Positions 7,213 through 16,300 of a DNA stretch of 64,000 bases are shown here, piece by piece (the stretch's first letter is position 1; every line of letters starts with the position of its first letter). The stretch comes from UBA967 sp044375555. GTDB taxonomy: Bacteria; Verrucomicrobiota; Verrucomicrobiia; Chthoniobacterales; Terrimicrobiaceae. The notes under the pieces were generated by a model. It did no database searches and was not told the origin of the DNA. It was given only the letters and a program-made list of their open reading frames with translations. The position numbers and the translations under genes were made by a program. Where the stretch lies: assembly GCA_044375555.1 (NCBI GenBank), contig JBILML010000014.1:1-64000 (forward strand), written 5' to 3'.

Positions 7213-8313
7213 TCAGCGCAGGGTGCGGCGGTAGATCCAGATGCTTTGCAGAAGCGCGAAACTCAGCATCGTGATCATCACAAACGACCCGCCGTAGCTC
7301 ACAAGCGGGAGCGGCAGGCCGGTGATGGGCGTCAGCGAAATCGTCATGCCGAGATTCATGAAGGTGTGGGTGAAAAGCAGCATGGTGATGCCGGTGGCGA
7401 GCAAGCGCCCGAGATCGTCCTCCGCCTGCATGGCGATGCTGAACATCAGTAAAAATAAAATCGCAAACGCGCAGATCAGAATCAGCCCGCCGAGAAAGCC
7501 GTGTTGTTCCCCCATCACCGAAAAAATGAAGTCGTTGTGGACGATCGTGTGCGGCAGGAAGCCGAGGGCGTTTTGCGAGTCCGGTGCCTTGTAGCCCTTG
7601 CCCACCCAGCCTCCGGAGCCGATGGCGATGAGGGATTGCGTGATATTCCACCCGTCTCCGAGCGGGTCGGCCTCCGGATTGAGGAAAGTGGTGATGCGCG
7701 CGTATTGGTAGGGTTTGAGCCCGAAATGGACGACGAGCGGGATGAAAATCAAACCGACGACCAACATCAAAATCAGCCAGCGCTTGGGAATGCGGCCGAT
7801 GAAAAGCATCGAAAGGAAAACAGGAATCCAGACGATGCAGGAACCAAGGTCCGGTTGGATCAGGATCATCACCCAAGGAGCGCCGACGATGGCCGCGCAA
7901 CAGAGGATGCGGAAGATCGCAGGCATCGCCCGGGTATTCGAAAGAAAAAGGGCCAGCGTCATGATGCCGGCGATGATCGCGAGTTGGGAGGGCTGGAAAC
8001 TCATCGGCCCGAGATCGAGCCAGCTCCGGGCGCCGTAGCGTTTTTCTCCGATGAACATCGTCGCTGCAAGAGCCGCGAGGCTGAGAAGATAAAGCGGGAT
8101 CGAGCCGAAGCGCACCCAGCGGTAATCCAGCAGGGAGACGAGGAAAAACATCGGCGTGCAAACGAGAATCCAAGTGAGTTGGGATTTCGCAAAGCCCGAG
8201 TCGCGCATCCAAGTGGCGCTGTGGATGGCGTAGATACCGAAGGCCAACAAGGCGACCATCAAGCCGAAGAGCGGCCAGTTGATTCTTAGGAAATTTCGTA
8301 GGAGCGGGTGCAT
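7213..8313 (-). CDS. rodA: rod-shape SEDS peptidoglycan glycosyltransferase RodA
   Basis: A 366-residue integral membrane protein with about ten hydrophobic segments, of the SEDS family that polymerises lipid II during cell elongation together with a class B penicillin-binding protein. The family signature near the C-terminus, ITGLPLPLVSYGGS, is present. The central HDFIFSVMGEQHGF loop contains the conserved DFIF/E region. It implies a rod-shaped cell. Its start codon directly abuts the stop of the upstream ABC ATPase gene, suggesting one transcript. Confidence 0.92.
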   Translation of the reverse strand: MHPLLRNFLRINWPLFGLMVALLAFGIYAIHSATWMRDSGFAKSQLTWILVCTPMFFLVSLLDYRWVRFGSIPLYLLSLAALAATMFIGEKRYGARSWLDLGPMSFQPSQLAIIAGIMTLALFLSNTRAMPAIFRILCCAAIVGAPWVMILIQPDLGSCIVWIPVFLSMLFIGRIPKRWLILMLVVGLIFIPLVVHFGLKPYQYARITTFLNPEADPLGDGWNITQSLIAIGSGGWVGKGYKAPDSQNALGFLPHTIVHNDFIFSVMGEQHGFLGGLILICAFAILFLLMFSIAMQAEDDLGRLLATGITMLLFTHTFMNLGMTISLTPITGLPLPLVSYGGSFVMITMLSFALLQSIWIYRRTLR

Positions 8314-9102
8314 TCAGCCAATCGACGGCACGGCGGCGAGAAGGGTTTTCGTGTAGTCATTTTTCGGGTCGTGGTAAATCTCCTCCGCGCTGGCGGACTC
8401 CACAATTTTCCCATGGTGCATCACCAGCACATGATCACTGATGTGCTCCACCACGGCGAGGTCGTGCGCGATGAAAAGATAGGCGATGCCGAATTGCTCT
8501 TGGATGTCCTGGAGGAGGTTCACGATCTGAGCCTGGACGCTCACATCGAGCGCACTGACTGGTTCGTCGCACACGATGAAGCGCGGCTCGACGGCGAGGG
8601 CGCGCGCGATGCCGATGCGTTGGCGCTGACCTCCGCTGAATTCATGCGGGTAGCGCCGCATCATGTCGGCTTGCAGACCGACGAGCTTCAGCAACTCAGC
8701 CACTCGCGCGGTGCGATCGGAGCGCGACATTTTTGGGAAGTGAATTTCCAACGCCTCACCGACAATCTCGCCAATCGTAAAGCGGGGGTTCAGCGAGCCG
8801 AAAGGATCCTGAAAAATCATCTGCATCTCGCGACGCAGGGGGCGGAACTCGCGTTCAGAAAGAGGGAGGATTTCGCGGCCATCGAATTTCACGAGGCCGG
8901 AGGTCGGTGGGATCAACTTCAGGATCGTGCGGCCGACCGTGGTCTTGCCGCTCCCGCTTTCGCCGACGAGGCCGACGGTTTTTCCGGCTTCGATGGTGAA
9001 CGAGACATTGTCCACCGCGCGGATGTCCCCGACCTTGCGGCGCATCACGCCGCCCAGCACGGGAAACCAAGTGCAAAGATTCTCAACCTCCAGCAAAGGC
9101 AT
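8314..9102 (-). CDS. oligopeptide/dipeptide ABC transporter ATPase (OppF/DppF-like)
   Basis: 262 residues from the MPLLEVENL start; five more residues are possible upstream. It is an ABC ATPase with Walker A GESGSGKTT (about residue 49), Q-loop FQDPFGSL, signature SGGQRQR and Walker B IVCDEP. It matches the OppF/DppF branch that powers peptide import, but ends about 50 residues earlier than usual and lacks the C-terminal oligopeptide-specific extension. No permease or binding-protein genes are adjacent; the rest of the transporter must be elsewhere. Confidence 0.85.
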   Translation of the reverse strand: MPLLEVENLCTWFPVLGGVMRRKVGDIRAVDNVSFTIEAGKTVGLVGESGSGKTTVGRTILKLIPPTSGLVKFDGREILPLSEREFRPLRREMQMIFQDPFGSLNPRFTIGEIVGEALEIHFPKMSRSDRTARVAELLKLVGLQADMMRRYPHEFSGGQRQRIGIARALAVEPRFIVCDEPVSALDVSVQAQIVNLLQDIQEQFGIAYLFIAHDLAVVEHISDHVLVMHHGKIVESASAEEIYHDPKNDYTKTLLAAVPSIG

Positions 9103-9174
9103 GGCGGAACATGGCACGGAGGCTGCGGAGTGTCACCTGCGATCCCAGCGGCGCGATTCCGCGCCGGCGGGGGC

Positions 9175-9441
9175 TTACTTGACGAGGCCGGCGGCGGCGA
9201 GCGTCTTGTAGGCGCCGTTTTTCGAGATGGTTTTGAAGGCTCGGGCCGTGGCTTTGACGGTGACGAATTTTTTCAACTCGGGCACCCAGACACGCTTGGT
9301 CTGGAGGTTCGGTTGGAAATAACGAGGGGTGACGGCAGTGACATGCATGCCGATACCGCCTTTCTTCTTGGCGAGACCGCGACGGTGGATTTTCGATCCG
9401 CGAACGGGCTTAGCCCCGGTGATGCTGCACTTTCTAGACAT
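9175..9441 (-). CDS. rpmB: 50S ribosomal protein L28 (bL28)
   Basis: An 88-residue basic ribosomal protein starting MSRKCSITGAKP, the classic bL28 start, with the conserved VTPRYFQPNLQTKRVWV block. The frame stays open upstream for 48 codons, but only the MSRKC start fits the family. A GC-rich inverted repeat at 9148-9165 lies just beyond the stop but has no T-run, so a terminator there is uncertain. Confidence 0.95.
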   Translation of the reverse strand: MSRKCSITGAKPVRGSKIHRRGLAKKKGGIGMHVTAVTPRYFQPNLQTKRVWVPELKKFVTVKATARAFKTISKNGAYKTLAAAGLVK

Positions 9442-9479
9442 AAGATGGACCGGAGAGATTAGGGAAATCCGATCGGGCG

Positions 9480-9938
9480 TCAACCCTTTCGGCGGAAAAA
9501 TCTCAGAGTCGCCGCGTGGCGTGCCCGAAACATTCCTGAGAAAAACACCGGCATCGCCCACCGCGACACCAATCCGCCGACCCAACCACCTTTCAGCAAA
9601 AACTCAACCCGATCGGTCATTTCGCACCCGCCGGGTGAGGGATTGAAAATATGGCTATGCCTCCAAATCGCGAATGGCGAGTCCAGCGCGATGTCGAGAA
9701 GAAGGCCGGGTGACTCGACGGATTCCCATTGTCCCGTCCAGCGAATCGGCAGGCCGAATTGCGAGGCGTGGATTTTAAAAATCCCGCCCGTCCGCGCGGT
9801 TTCCTCGCACTCGACCAAGGCGACCCGCAGCGAAGCGGGGGCGATTTTCGAGATGTTGCGCGGGTTTTCGTGGAAGCGGAACAACTCCTCTGCGGATGCG
9901 GGAATTTCCACCGAACGCTGGTAGATGATGGGTTTCAC
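9480..9938 (-). CDS. SRPBCC-superfamily protein (cyclase/dehydrase-like)
   Basis: A 152-residue single-domain START/SRPBCC fold protein. It opens with IIYQRSVEIPASAEELFRFH, the typical first strand and helix of this hydrophobic-ligand-binding family. It continues through RWTGQWESVESPGLLLDIAL and MTDRVEFLLKGG, a common core of the ligand cavity. Such proteins bind lipids or small molecules, and the ligand here is not predictable. It is oriented opposite to acpP and lies about 40 bases upstream of rpmB on the same strand. Confidence 0.75.
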   Translation of the reverse strand: MKPIIYQRSVEIPASAEELFRFHENPRNISKIAPASLRVALVECEETARTGGIFKIHASQFGLPIRWTGQWESVESPGLLLDIALDSPFAIWRHSHIFNPSPGGCEMTDRVEFLLKGGWVGGLVSRWAMPVFFSGMFRARHAATLRFFRRKG

Positions 9939-10067
9939 AGGGAAGTTTGCGCTTGACCTCTGGGATGCTTCGGCAAATTTACCGCCCGCCTCACGGGTTT
10001 TTCCCGAGAAATTCCAGGTTGCAAATCGGTGAGGCGATCGTTAGTCACAAAACCAACCCTAAATCTC

Positions 10068-10313
10068 ATGTCTGAAAAATCCATCGAAGAAAAAGTCAAA
10101 GATATCATTGTCGAGCAACTTGGCGTAAACGCCGAACAAGTCACCACCACCGCCTCGTTCATCGAGGACCTCGGTGCCGATTCGTTGGACACCGTCGAGC
10201 TCGTCATGGCCTTCGAGGAGGAGTTCGGAGTCGAGGTTCCCGACGAAGACGCCGAGAAGCTCCAGAGCGTTGGCGATGTCATCAAATACATCGAGGAGAA
10301 GGCCGGCAAGTAA
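10068..10313 (+). CDS. acpP: acyl carrier protein
   Basis: An 81-residue acidic carrier protein. Phosphopantetheine is attached to the Ser in LGADSLDTVELVM (near residue 39), the universal ACP motif. It carries acyl chains for fatty acid and lipid A synthesis in the cytoplasm. The true start is MSEKSIEEK at 10068, although the frame is open upstream. The other fab genes are not adjacent. A strong factor-independent terminator at 10342-10370 shows that it is transcribed as a short, probably highly expressed unit. Confidence 0.96.
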   Translation: MSEKSIEEKVKDIIVEQLGVNAEQVTTTASFIEDLGADSLDTVELVMAFEEEFGVEVPDEDAEKLQSVGDVIKYIEEKAGK

Positions 10314-10341
10314 GCCGCTTCCCGCGACAAATTTTTTCACG

Positions 10342-10370
10342 AAAACCCCGCTTCGGCGGGGTTTTTCTTT
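10342..10370 (+). terminator. factor-independent terminator after acpP
   Basis: A perfect 10-base-pair stem (AAAACCCCGC with GCGGGGTTTT, 10342-10351 and 10356-10365) closed by a stable TTCG tetraloop and followed by a T-rich tail. It lies 28 bases after the acpP stop. Confidence 0.92.
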
Positions 10371-10410
10371 TGGTTCGACTCCCCCGCGCCGCGCTGTTCA
10401 TGATCCGCCC

Positions 10411-11802
10411 ATGAAAATTCTGATCGCCGCGAGCGAATTCGCCCCCTTCGCGCAGACCGGGGATTTCGCCGGATATCTCGAGCGTTTGGCCGCCGCGACC
10501 GCCGCCGCCGGGAACGAAACCACGGTCGTTCTTCCACTCTACCGCTGCATTCGTGAGGGCCGTATCGCCGGCCTCAAGCGAGGAAAACTCCGCTTGAGCA
10601 TCGAACTCGGCGCGAACCGCGTTTCGGCCGAAGTCTGGGAGGCGTCTGGCCCCGGCGGGGTGAGGTTGATCTTCCTCGAGCGCGACGAGCTTTTCGATCG
10701 CACCGGGCTCTACGGCATGGACGGCCGCGACTACCAAGACAACGCCGCCCGCTTCATTTTTTTCTCCAAAGCCGTCGTGGAACTCGCCCGCCGCGAGTCG
10801 CCGGATGTCGTCCACGCTCTCGGCTGGCAGGCCGCGCTCGTGCCGGTCTTCGCGCGCGACCAACGCCTCGAGATTCCAACCGTTCTTTCGCCTGTGAGCC
10901 TCGAATATCAAGGGCATTTCTGGAGCCACGATTTCGCGCTCACGAACCTGTCCGGCGAGTGGTTCCCGAATGTGCTCGAGTTCTACGGAAGCATGAATTT
11001 CCTGAAAGCCGGCATCGCCTGCGCGAACTCGGTCGTTCTCCCCGGCGCGCTGAATCTCGCCGCGATGCAAACGCCCGAGCACGGTTGCGGACTAGAAAAT
11101 CTCCTGCGCCAAAACGCCGCGAAACTCGAAGGCATCGCGCCAGGTGTGGATTTGCCCGCCCCCGCCGCGCTTTCGACGAAGGAAAAAACCGCTGCGCGAG
11201 AGGCGCTGTTCAAGTCCTCGGGCAAAACTGCGCGCGCCGTTTTTGTGGCCCACGCGGGCTCGACCGGTGAGGACGGCTTGGGTCATTTGTGCGAGGCGTT
11301 ATCGCGTTTGCCGATGGGCGAGGTTTTGGTCGCGCTCGTTGGCGCCGCCCCCGAGTCGCAGAGGCAAACGATCCAAATCGCCCTCCGCCGCCGCGCGGGG
11401 GGAATGGTGCATTTTCCCGAGCCGACCCCCGCCGAGCAGGAACGCCTTCTTCAAGCTGCCGACTTCATCGTGGTCCCGGGAGCGCTCCAGCCGGGCTGTG
11501 CCTTCTTCCGTTTGGCGCTGCGTGCGGGGATCGTGCCCGTCGTCGAACAAGGCGCGGGACTCCATGAACTCGTGCGGGATTTCGACCCCGTGACGGGTCA
11601 GGGGAATGGACTCGTCTTCTATCGTCATTCGGTGGAGGCGTTGATCGACGCGATTCTCCGCGCCGTCGAGCTTCCGCCCGCCACAAAGACCCTGCTGGTG
11701 GAGCGCAACCGCGCGCGGGATTTTTCATGGGCGTCCACCGCCAAAGCCCTCGACCGCCTTTACTCGCGCTTGCCCGGCCGCGCCGGCCGCCTCGCTGCCT
11801 GA
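10411..11802 (+). CDS. glycogen-synthase-like GT5 protein with degenerate active site
   Basis: 463 residues aligning along the GlgA (GT5) family: MKILIAASEFAPFA start, HALGWQAALVP near residue 135, and a C-terminal Rossmann half. The catalytic features are altered. The N-terminal KTGGL motif reads QTGDF (the ADP-glucose-binding Lys is Gln). The EPCGL motif reads QPGCA (the catalytic Glu is Gln). The Arg and Lys of the second domain are replaced in AHAGSTGEDG. The C-terminal TGGL reads GAGL. It therefore looks like a non-catalytic or re-purposed paralogue. It sits five bases upstream of recJ on the same strand. The fold call is firm and the loss of activity is inferred by eye. Confidence 0.75.
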   Translation: MKILIAASEFAPFAQTGDFAGYLERLAAATAAAGNETTVVLPLYRCIREGRIAGLKRGKLRLSIELGANRVSAEVWEASGPGGVRLIFLERDELFDRTGLYGMDGRDYQDNAARFIFFSKAVVELARRESPDVVHALGWQAALVPVFARDQRLEIPTVLSPVSLEYQGHFWSHDFALTNLSGEWFPNVLEFYGSMNFLKAGIACANSVVLPGALNLAAMQTPEHGCGLENLLRQNAAKLEGIAPGVDLPAPAALSTKEKTAAREALFKSSGKTARAVFVAHAGSTGEDGLGHLCEALSRLPMGEVLVALVGAAPESQRQTIQIALRRRAGGMVHFPEPTPAEQERLLQAADFIVVPGALQPGCAFFRLALRAGIVPVVEQGAGLHELVRDFDPVTGQGNGLVFYRHSVEALIDAILRAVELPPATKTLLVERNRARDFSWASTAKALDRLYSRLPGRAGRLAA

Positions 11803-11806
11803 GCCC

Positions 11807-13495
11807 ATGCGCCGACGCTGGATTTTTCCATCGGAGACGAATCCCGGGGCGGTCTCGAAAATCCGCTCCGAGCTGGGCGTGCCACGCTTCATTGCGGACA
11901 TGCTCGTGCGGCGGGGATTTGGAGATCCCGTCAACGCCGAAGCCCAGCTCCACCCCCGCCTGCGCTCGCTCTCCGCGCCCGAGGATTTGCCGGAAATGGG
12001 TGCCGCGACGGAGAGGATTCTTGCCGCGCTGCGTGCGAAGGAACGCATCGCGCTTTACGGCGACTACGATGTCGATGGCATCACCTCGCTCGCGATCCTC
12101 GCGCGGGTTTTGAAAGCCTATGGCGCCGAGGCTCCATGCTTCCTGCCCCTGCGTGCGGAAGAAGGCTATGGCCTCAGCGAGGCGGGGGTGGATCGTTGCC
12201 TCGAACTCCACAACCCCAGCCTGCTCATCGCGGTGGATTGCGGCACGACCTCGGTCAAAGAAATCGCGCGCCTGCGCTCACGCGGCGTTGATGTCGTCGT
12301 GCTCGACCACCACGAGCCTGCCGAGGAACGCCCCGATTGCGTGGCGCTGGTAAATCCCAAGCTCGGCCCGAGATTTCACTACCTCTGCAGTGCCGGCGTG
12401 GTCTTCAAACTCGCGCACGCCCTGCTCAAATCCTCGCGCGTGGAGGGGGTGGACCTCCGCGAATACCTCGACCTTGTCGCGCTGGCGACGATTGCCGACC
12501 TCGTGCCGCTGGTGGATGAGAACCGGATTTTTGTGAGCCACGGCCTGCGGCAAATGGAAAACACCCGCTGGCCCGGCCTCGCCGCGCTGAAGCAGGTCTC
12601 GGGCGTGGGAGCGCCGATCCGCGTGGGCGATGTCGGCTTCCGCATGGGCCCGCGCATCAATGCCGCCGGGCGGCTCGGACCCGCCTCCGAGGCTTTGGCG
12701 CTTTTGCTCGCCGAGGATCTGCGCGAGGCCGACCGCCTCGCCGCGGGGCTCGATGCACACAACCGCGAACGCCAAGGCGTCGAGCGCCATGTCGTCAAGG
12801 AGGCCGAGGAGTGGGTGGACAAAAATTACCAATCCAACAGTGATGTTTCGATCGTCGCAGGCAGTCGCGATTGGCACATCGGTGTGCTCGGCGTCGTCGC
12901 CTCGCGCCTCATGCGCCGCCACCATCGGCCGACTTTTGTTGTGGGCTTCGATGAAAATGGAGCGGGTAAGGGGAGTGGACGCGGCATCGAGGGATTGTCG
13001 CTTGTCGGCCTGCTGCGCGATTGCTCCGAGCATTTGGAAAAATTCGGCGGTCACGAAATGGCAGCGGGAATTTCCATCCACGAAAAATCCTTCCCCGCCT
13101 TTCGCGAGGCTTTCGAGTCCGCCGCACGCGGAGCGGCGACCGAGGAAATGCTCGTTCCGCGCCTGAACCTCGACTGCGAGGTGCCGCTGCGAGAGATCGA
13201 TTACGCCTTGATGGAGACGCAGGATTTGCTCGAGCCATTTGGCAACTCGAATCCCCAGCCGGTGTTTTATTCCCGCGCCGTCACGCCCGCCGCGGCGCCG
13301 CGCGTGATGAAGGAAAAACACCTGCGCGTGGAGTTTTCCGTGGGACGCGAGCGGATGACCGCCGTGTTTTTCAACGCTCCCGTCGAGGACCTTCCGCGCC
13401 CGCCGTGGGACATCGCCTACACGCTCGAGTGGAACCACTGGAACGGCCGCTCGGAGCCGCAACTCCGCTTGCTGGAGGTCCGCCACGCCGAATGA
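11807..13495 (+). CDS. recJ: single-stranded-DNA 5'-3' exonuclease RecJ
   Basis: A 562-residue DHH-family nuclease acting in recombination and mismatch repair. Motif I is GDYDVDG (near residue 85), an Asp-Cys block is VDCGTT, and the family-naming DHHEP is near 165. The DHHA1 domain carries the late GxGxGSGRGIEG-type block (GAGKGSGRGIEGL near 385), followed by a C-terminal OB-like region. All catalytic motifs are intact. Its stop overlaps the recG start as ATGA, so the two repair genes are translationally coupled. Confidence 0.93.
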   Translation: MRRRWIFPSETNPGAVSKIRSELGVPRFIADMLVRRGFGDPVNAEAQLHPRLRSLSAPEDLPEMGAATERILAALRAKERIALYGDYDVDGITSLAILARVLKAYGAEAPCFLPLRAEEGYGLSEAGVDRCLELHNPSLLIAVDCGTTSVKEIARLRSRGVDVVVLDHHEPAEERPDCVALVNPKLGPRFHYLCSAGVVFKLAHALLKSSRVEGVDLREYLDLVALATIADLVPLVDENRIFVSHGLRQMENTRWPGLAALKQVSGVGAPIRVGDVGFRMGPRINAAGRLGPASEALALLLAEDLREADRLAAGLDAHNRERQGVERHVVKEAEEWVDKNYQSNSDVSIVAGSRDWHIGVLGVVASRLMRRHHRPTFVVGFDENGAGKGSGRGIEGLSLVGLLRDCSEHLEKFGGHEMAAGISIHEKSFPAFREAFESAARGAATEEMLVPRLNLDCEVPLREIDYALMETQDLLEPFGNSNPQPVFYSRAVTPAAAPRVMKEKHLRVEFSVGRERMTAVFFNAPVEDLPRPPWDIAYTLEWNHWNGRSEPQLRLLEVRHAE

Positions 13496-15552
13496 CGCTC
13501 CTCCCGCCGGAGACGCCGTTGGACTCCCTCGAGTGGATTCCGCGTCCGCGCCAGCCCGGGCTGCGCCGCCTTGGGCTCCTCACGCTTGAGGATTTGCTCC
13601 GTCACTTTCCTCGCCGTTACGAGGACCGCACCCGGTTTGACCGGTTTCCCGACCAAGCCTCCGACACGCCGGTGTGCCTGTGTGGCGTGGTGGAAAAAAC
13701 CAGCTACCGCCGTTTCGGTGGACGCGCGATTTTCGAGGTGCGGCTCGTGGAAGAAGGCAGCGGGCTGCTCAGTGGGCCGTTGATGTGCCGCTGGTTCAAT
13801 ATGCCTTGGGTAAAAAACATGGTCGGCCAGGGCGACCGGCTCGTGGTTTTTGGAAAACCTCGCGTGCGCTCGAAGCAAATCGCCATGGAGCATCCGGAGT
13901 TCGAGGTCATCGAGGAAGGCACCTCGATCCACTTCGAACGCATCGTTCCGATCCACGCCGCGGGCGATGGGATTCCCGCGCGGGTGCTGCGGGAGTTCAT
14001 CCACCGCGCGCTCGAATCCACCGATCTCTCCGCGATTCCGGCGCTGTGGCGCGGGGAGGGAAAAATTCTGCCCGATGTGTGGCGCGCGGTGCATTTTCCC
14101 GAAACCTTCGCTGAGTGCGAAGAGGCGCGGCGGCAACTCGTGCGCGATGTATTTCTCGGCATCCAGATCGTTCTCTGCTCGCGCCACACGCTGGCGAAAA
14201 ACTCGGGCGGCGTGTCGCGTCCCGGAACGGGGAGGATTTGGGAGAAAATCGAAACCGCGCTGCCATTCCAGCTCACGCCCTCGCAGCGCGAGGTGATCGC
14301 CGAGATCGCCGCCGACATGGCCTCGCCGCACCGCATGAACCGCCTCCTGCAGGGCGATGTCGGTTCAGGCAAAACCCTCGTCGCCCTCCGCGCGATGGTC
14401 CAGGCCCACGAAAGCGGTTGGCAGGCCGCGCTGATGGCGCCCACCCAAATCCTCGCCGAGCAGCATTACCTAAACTTCCGCCGCATCCTCGACCCGCTTG
14501 GGATTCCTGTGGTTTTGCGAACCTCCGCCCGCAAGGAGGGCTCCTCTGAGGCCGACCTTTTCAACCCCGCCAAATCCTCGGTGCCGCCGCTCGTCGTTGG
14601 CACACACGCCCTCCTTTTCGAGGGAGCGGAATTCGAAAAACTCGGCCTCGTCGTGATCGATGAGCAGCACAAATTCGGCGTGCTCCAGCGCTCGCGCCTG
14701 ATCGGAAGGGCCGACGCGCCCGATGTGCTTGTGATGACCGCCACGCCGATCCCCCGCACGATCACGCAGACCCTCTACGGCGACCTCGATGTTTCCATCA
14801 TCCGCGAGCGCCCCGCCGGTCGCGGAGCCATCGTCACCGCCCTGCGCGATGAATCGAAACTCCCGGCGATCATCGAATTCCTGCGCGGCGAGATCGCCGC
14901 GGGACGCCAAGCCTACATCGTCTATCCGCTCGTCGAGGAATCCGAGAAATTGGAACTCAAGGCCGCCACGGCGGAGTTCGAAAAATGGAAAAACCTTCTC
15001 GCCCCCGCCACCGTGGGCCTTGTCCATGGGCGGTTGGACGCCGAAGCGAAGGAGTCCGTGATGCGGGAGTTCCGCGAGGGCAGGACCAGCGTGCTGGTTT
15101 CCACCACCGTCATCGAGGTCGGCGTCGATGTTCCGAACGCCACGATTATGCTCATCGAGGAAGCCGGGCGGTTCGGCCTCTCGCAAATCCACCAACTGCG
15201 CGGCCGCATCGGGCGGGGATCGCAAAAATCGTGGTGTGTTCTTTTGCAAAACGACGCCACCGGCGCGGCGTTGGAGAAATTGCAGGTCCTTGAAAAAACC
15301 AACGATGGCTTCGAGATCGCCGAAGCCGACCTGCGACTCCGCGGCCCCGGTGACATCCTTGGCACCGCGCAAACCGGCCTGCCGCCGCTTGGTTTGGGCG
15401 ACCTCGTGCGCGACGCCGACATCATGACCGAGGCTCGCCTCGCCGCGCGCGAAATCCTCGCCGACGATCCCGAGCTGAAAAAACCCGAGAACGCCCGCCT
15501 CCGCGCGCATGTCGAGCGCCACGCGGTCGCGCAAGAATTGGCGGAAGGCTGA
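13492..15552 (+). CDS. recG: ATP-dependent DNA helicase RecG
   Basis: A 686-residue superfamily 2 helicase that remodels stalled replication forks and Holliday junctions. An N-terminal wedge/OB domain covers about residues 40-180. Walker A is GDVGSGKT (near 285), the DExH box reads DEQH (near 388), and motif VI is QLRGRIGRG (near 568). The start is the ATG at 13492, overlapping the recJ stop. Its last 14 codons recur at 20350-20391 as part of a large direct repeat, which marks the left edge of an accessory island. Confidence 0.95.
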   Translation: MTLLPPETPLDSLEWIPRPRQPGLRRLGLLTLEDLLRHFPRRYEDRTRFDRFPDQASDTPVCLCGVVEKTSYRRFGGRAIFEVRLVEEGSGLLSGPLMCRWFNMPWVKNMVGQGDRLVVFGKPRVRSKQIAMEHPEFEVIEEGTSIHFERIVPIHAAGDGIPARVLREFIHRALESTDLSAIPALWRGEGKILPDVWRAVHFPETFAECEEARRQLVRDVFLGIQIVLCSRHTLAKNSGGVSRPGTGRIWEKIETALPFQLTPSQREVIAEIAADMASPHRMNRLLQGDVGSGKTLVALRAMVQAHESGWQAALMAPTQILAEQHYLNFRRILDPLGIPVVLRTSARKEGSSEADLFNPAKSSVPPLVVGTHALLFEGAEFEKLGLVVIDEQHKFGVLQRSRLIGRADAPDVLVMTATPIPRTITQTLYGDLDVSIIRERPAGRGAIVTALRDESKLPAIIEFLRGEIAAGRQAYIVYPLVEESEKLELKAATAEFEKWKNLLAPATVGLVHGRLDAEAKESVMREFREGRTSVLVSTTVIEVGVDVPNATIMLIEEAGRFGLSQIHQLRGRIGRGSQKSWCVLLQNDATGAALEKLQVLEKTNDGFEIAEADLRLRGPGDILGTAQTGLPPLGLGDLVRDADIMTEARLAAREILADDPELKKPENARLRAHVERHAVAQELAEG

Positions 15553-15813
15553 GATAAGTCTGAGCGAGACTCCGTGCTTTGACGCCCTCGTGAGGAACGG
15601 GCTATATCCACGGACCTGACGGAGCAGGTTCCTCCAGGAGGGACGACCGCCGTGTCGTCCGTGGCATTCGCCTCTCCGAGAGCCCTCTGCCCCGTAGCGG
15701 AAGCCGGAACGGCTTTCGACGACAGGGGATGCCATTGCCGCCCCTCGCCTCGAAATTTTTTCAAAATTCCGCTACGCGCCCTCCAAAAAAATGATTTTGC
15801 CGTCCATGATTTT
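15511..15813. repeat. left copy of ~300 bp direct repeat bracketing the recG-prmA island
   Basis: This segment runs from the last 14 codons of recG through the spacer to the GTCCATGATTTT stretch. A closely matching copy lies at 20350-20650, which ends inside the last codons of prmA. The shared part includes the recG tail, the TGAGCGAGACTCCGTGC stretch, a hairpin around GACGGAGCAGG...CCTCCAGGAGG and the palindromic GTAGCGGAAGCCGG unit. The segment 15511-15693 occurs only twice in the window; the GTAGCGG part is a wider repeat family. Confidence 0.85.
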
Positions 15814-16300
15814 GCCAACCCTCCTGTGACGCCAATGAGCCAATGTCCTCAACGCCATTTTGGAGGGCGGCGCTCCGTCGACGCCGTTTCGCCATCCGCA
15901 TTTGCCTCTCACAGAGCCACGGGGAACACGGAGGAGTTTCAGAATTTCAGATTTTCCGCGTGTCAGCATTTTCCGCTAAGAGTTTCCCCTCCGCGCGTTG
16001 CCTCCTTACTGCGCTACGCTCCGGTTGCCCAACCTGGGCTATACATTTGTCTTTCCCTTTGGACATGCGCTATCGCGCGGGTGTTTCATGTCGCCCTTCG
16101 GGCTGCCTTGCGGCAGGCTAGCCAGCCAGCGCCCGCTGGCATGTGTTCGCGTGAACCCTCCGCCCACCCTCCTGTTCATCCTGCCATCCTGTGTCAAAAA
16201 TCCGCTCTGTCCACATCGCGGGCTTTTTCGTGGCGTCCCTCACATTATTCAAAGAAATAATTGACATCGCGACACGAATAACTTTGATTCTCTTGATTCC
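15814..16300. repeat. non-coding repeat-rich spacer
   Basis: No gene is supported here. It contains a GGAGGGCGGCGCTCC palindromic unit (15862-15885), a CACAGAGCCACGGGGAACACGGAGG repeat of the family also seen at 18475 and elsewhere (around 15910-15940), and then unmatched GC-rich sequence. The last 60 bases become AT-rich, with a TTGACA at about 16261 that may be part of the promoter of the following ATPase gene. Confidence 0.6.

Noticed and set aside
6212..7234. Long plus-strand open frame opposite galE
   Set aside because: It mirrors galE, whose catalytic motifs are intact on the minus strand; the antisense protein is Gly/Asp-rich with no domain.
9148..9165. GC-rich hairpin after rpmB as a terminator
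   Set aside because: The stem is good but no T-run follows on the minus strand, so it was not called a terminator.
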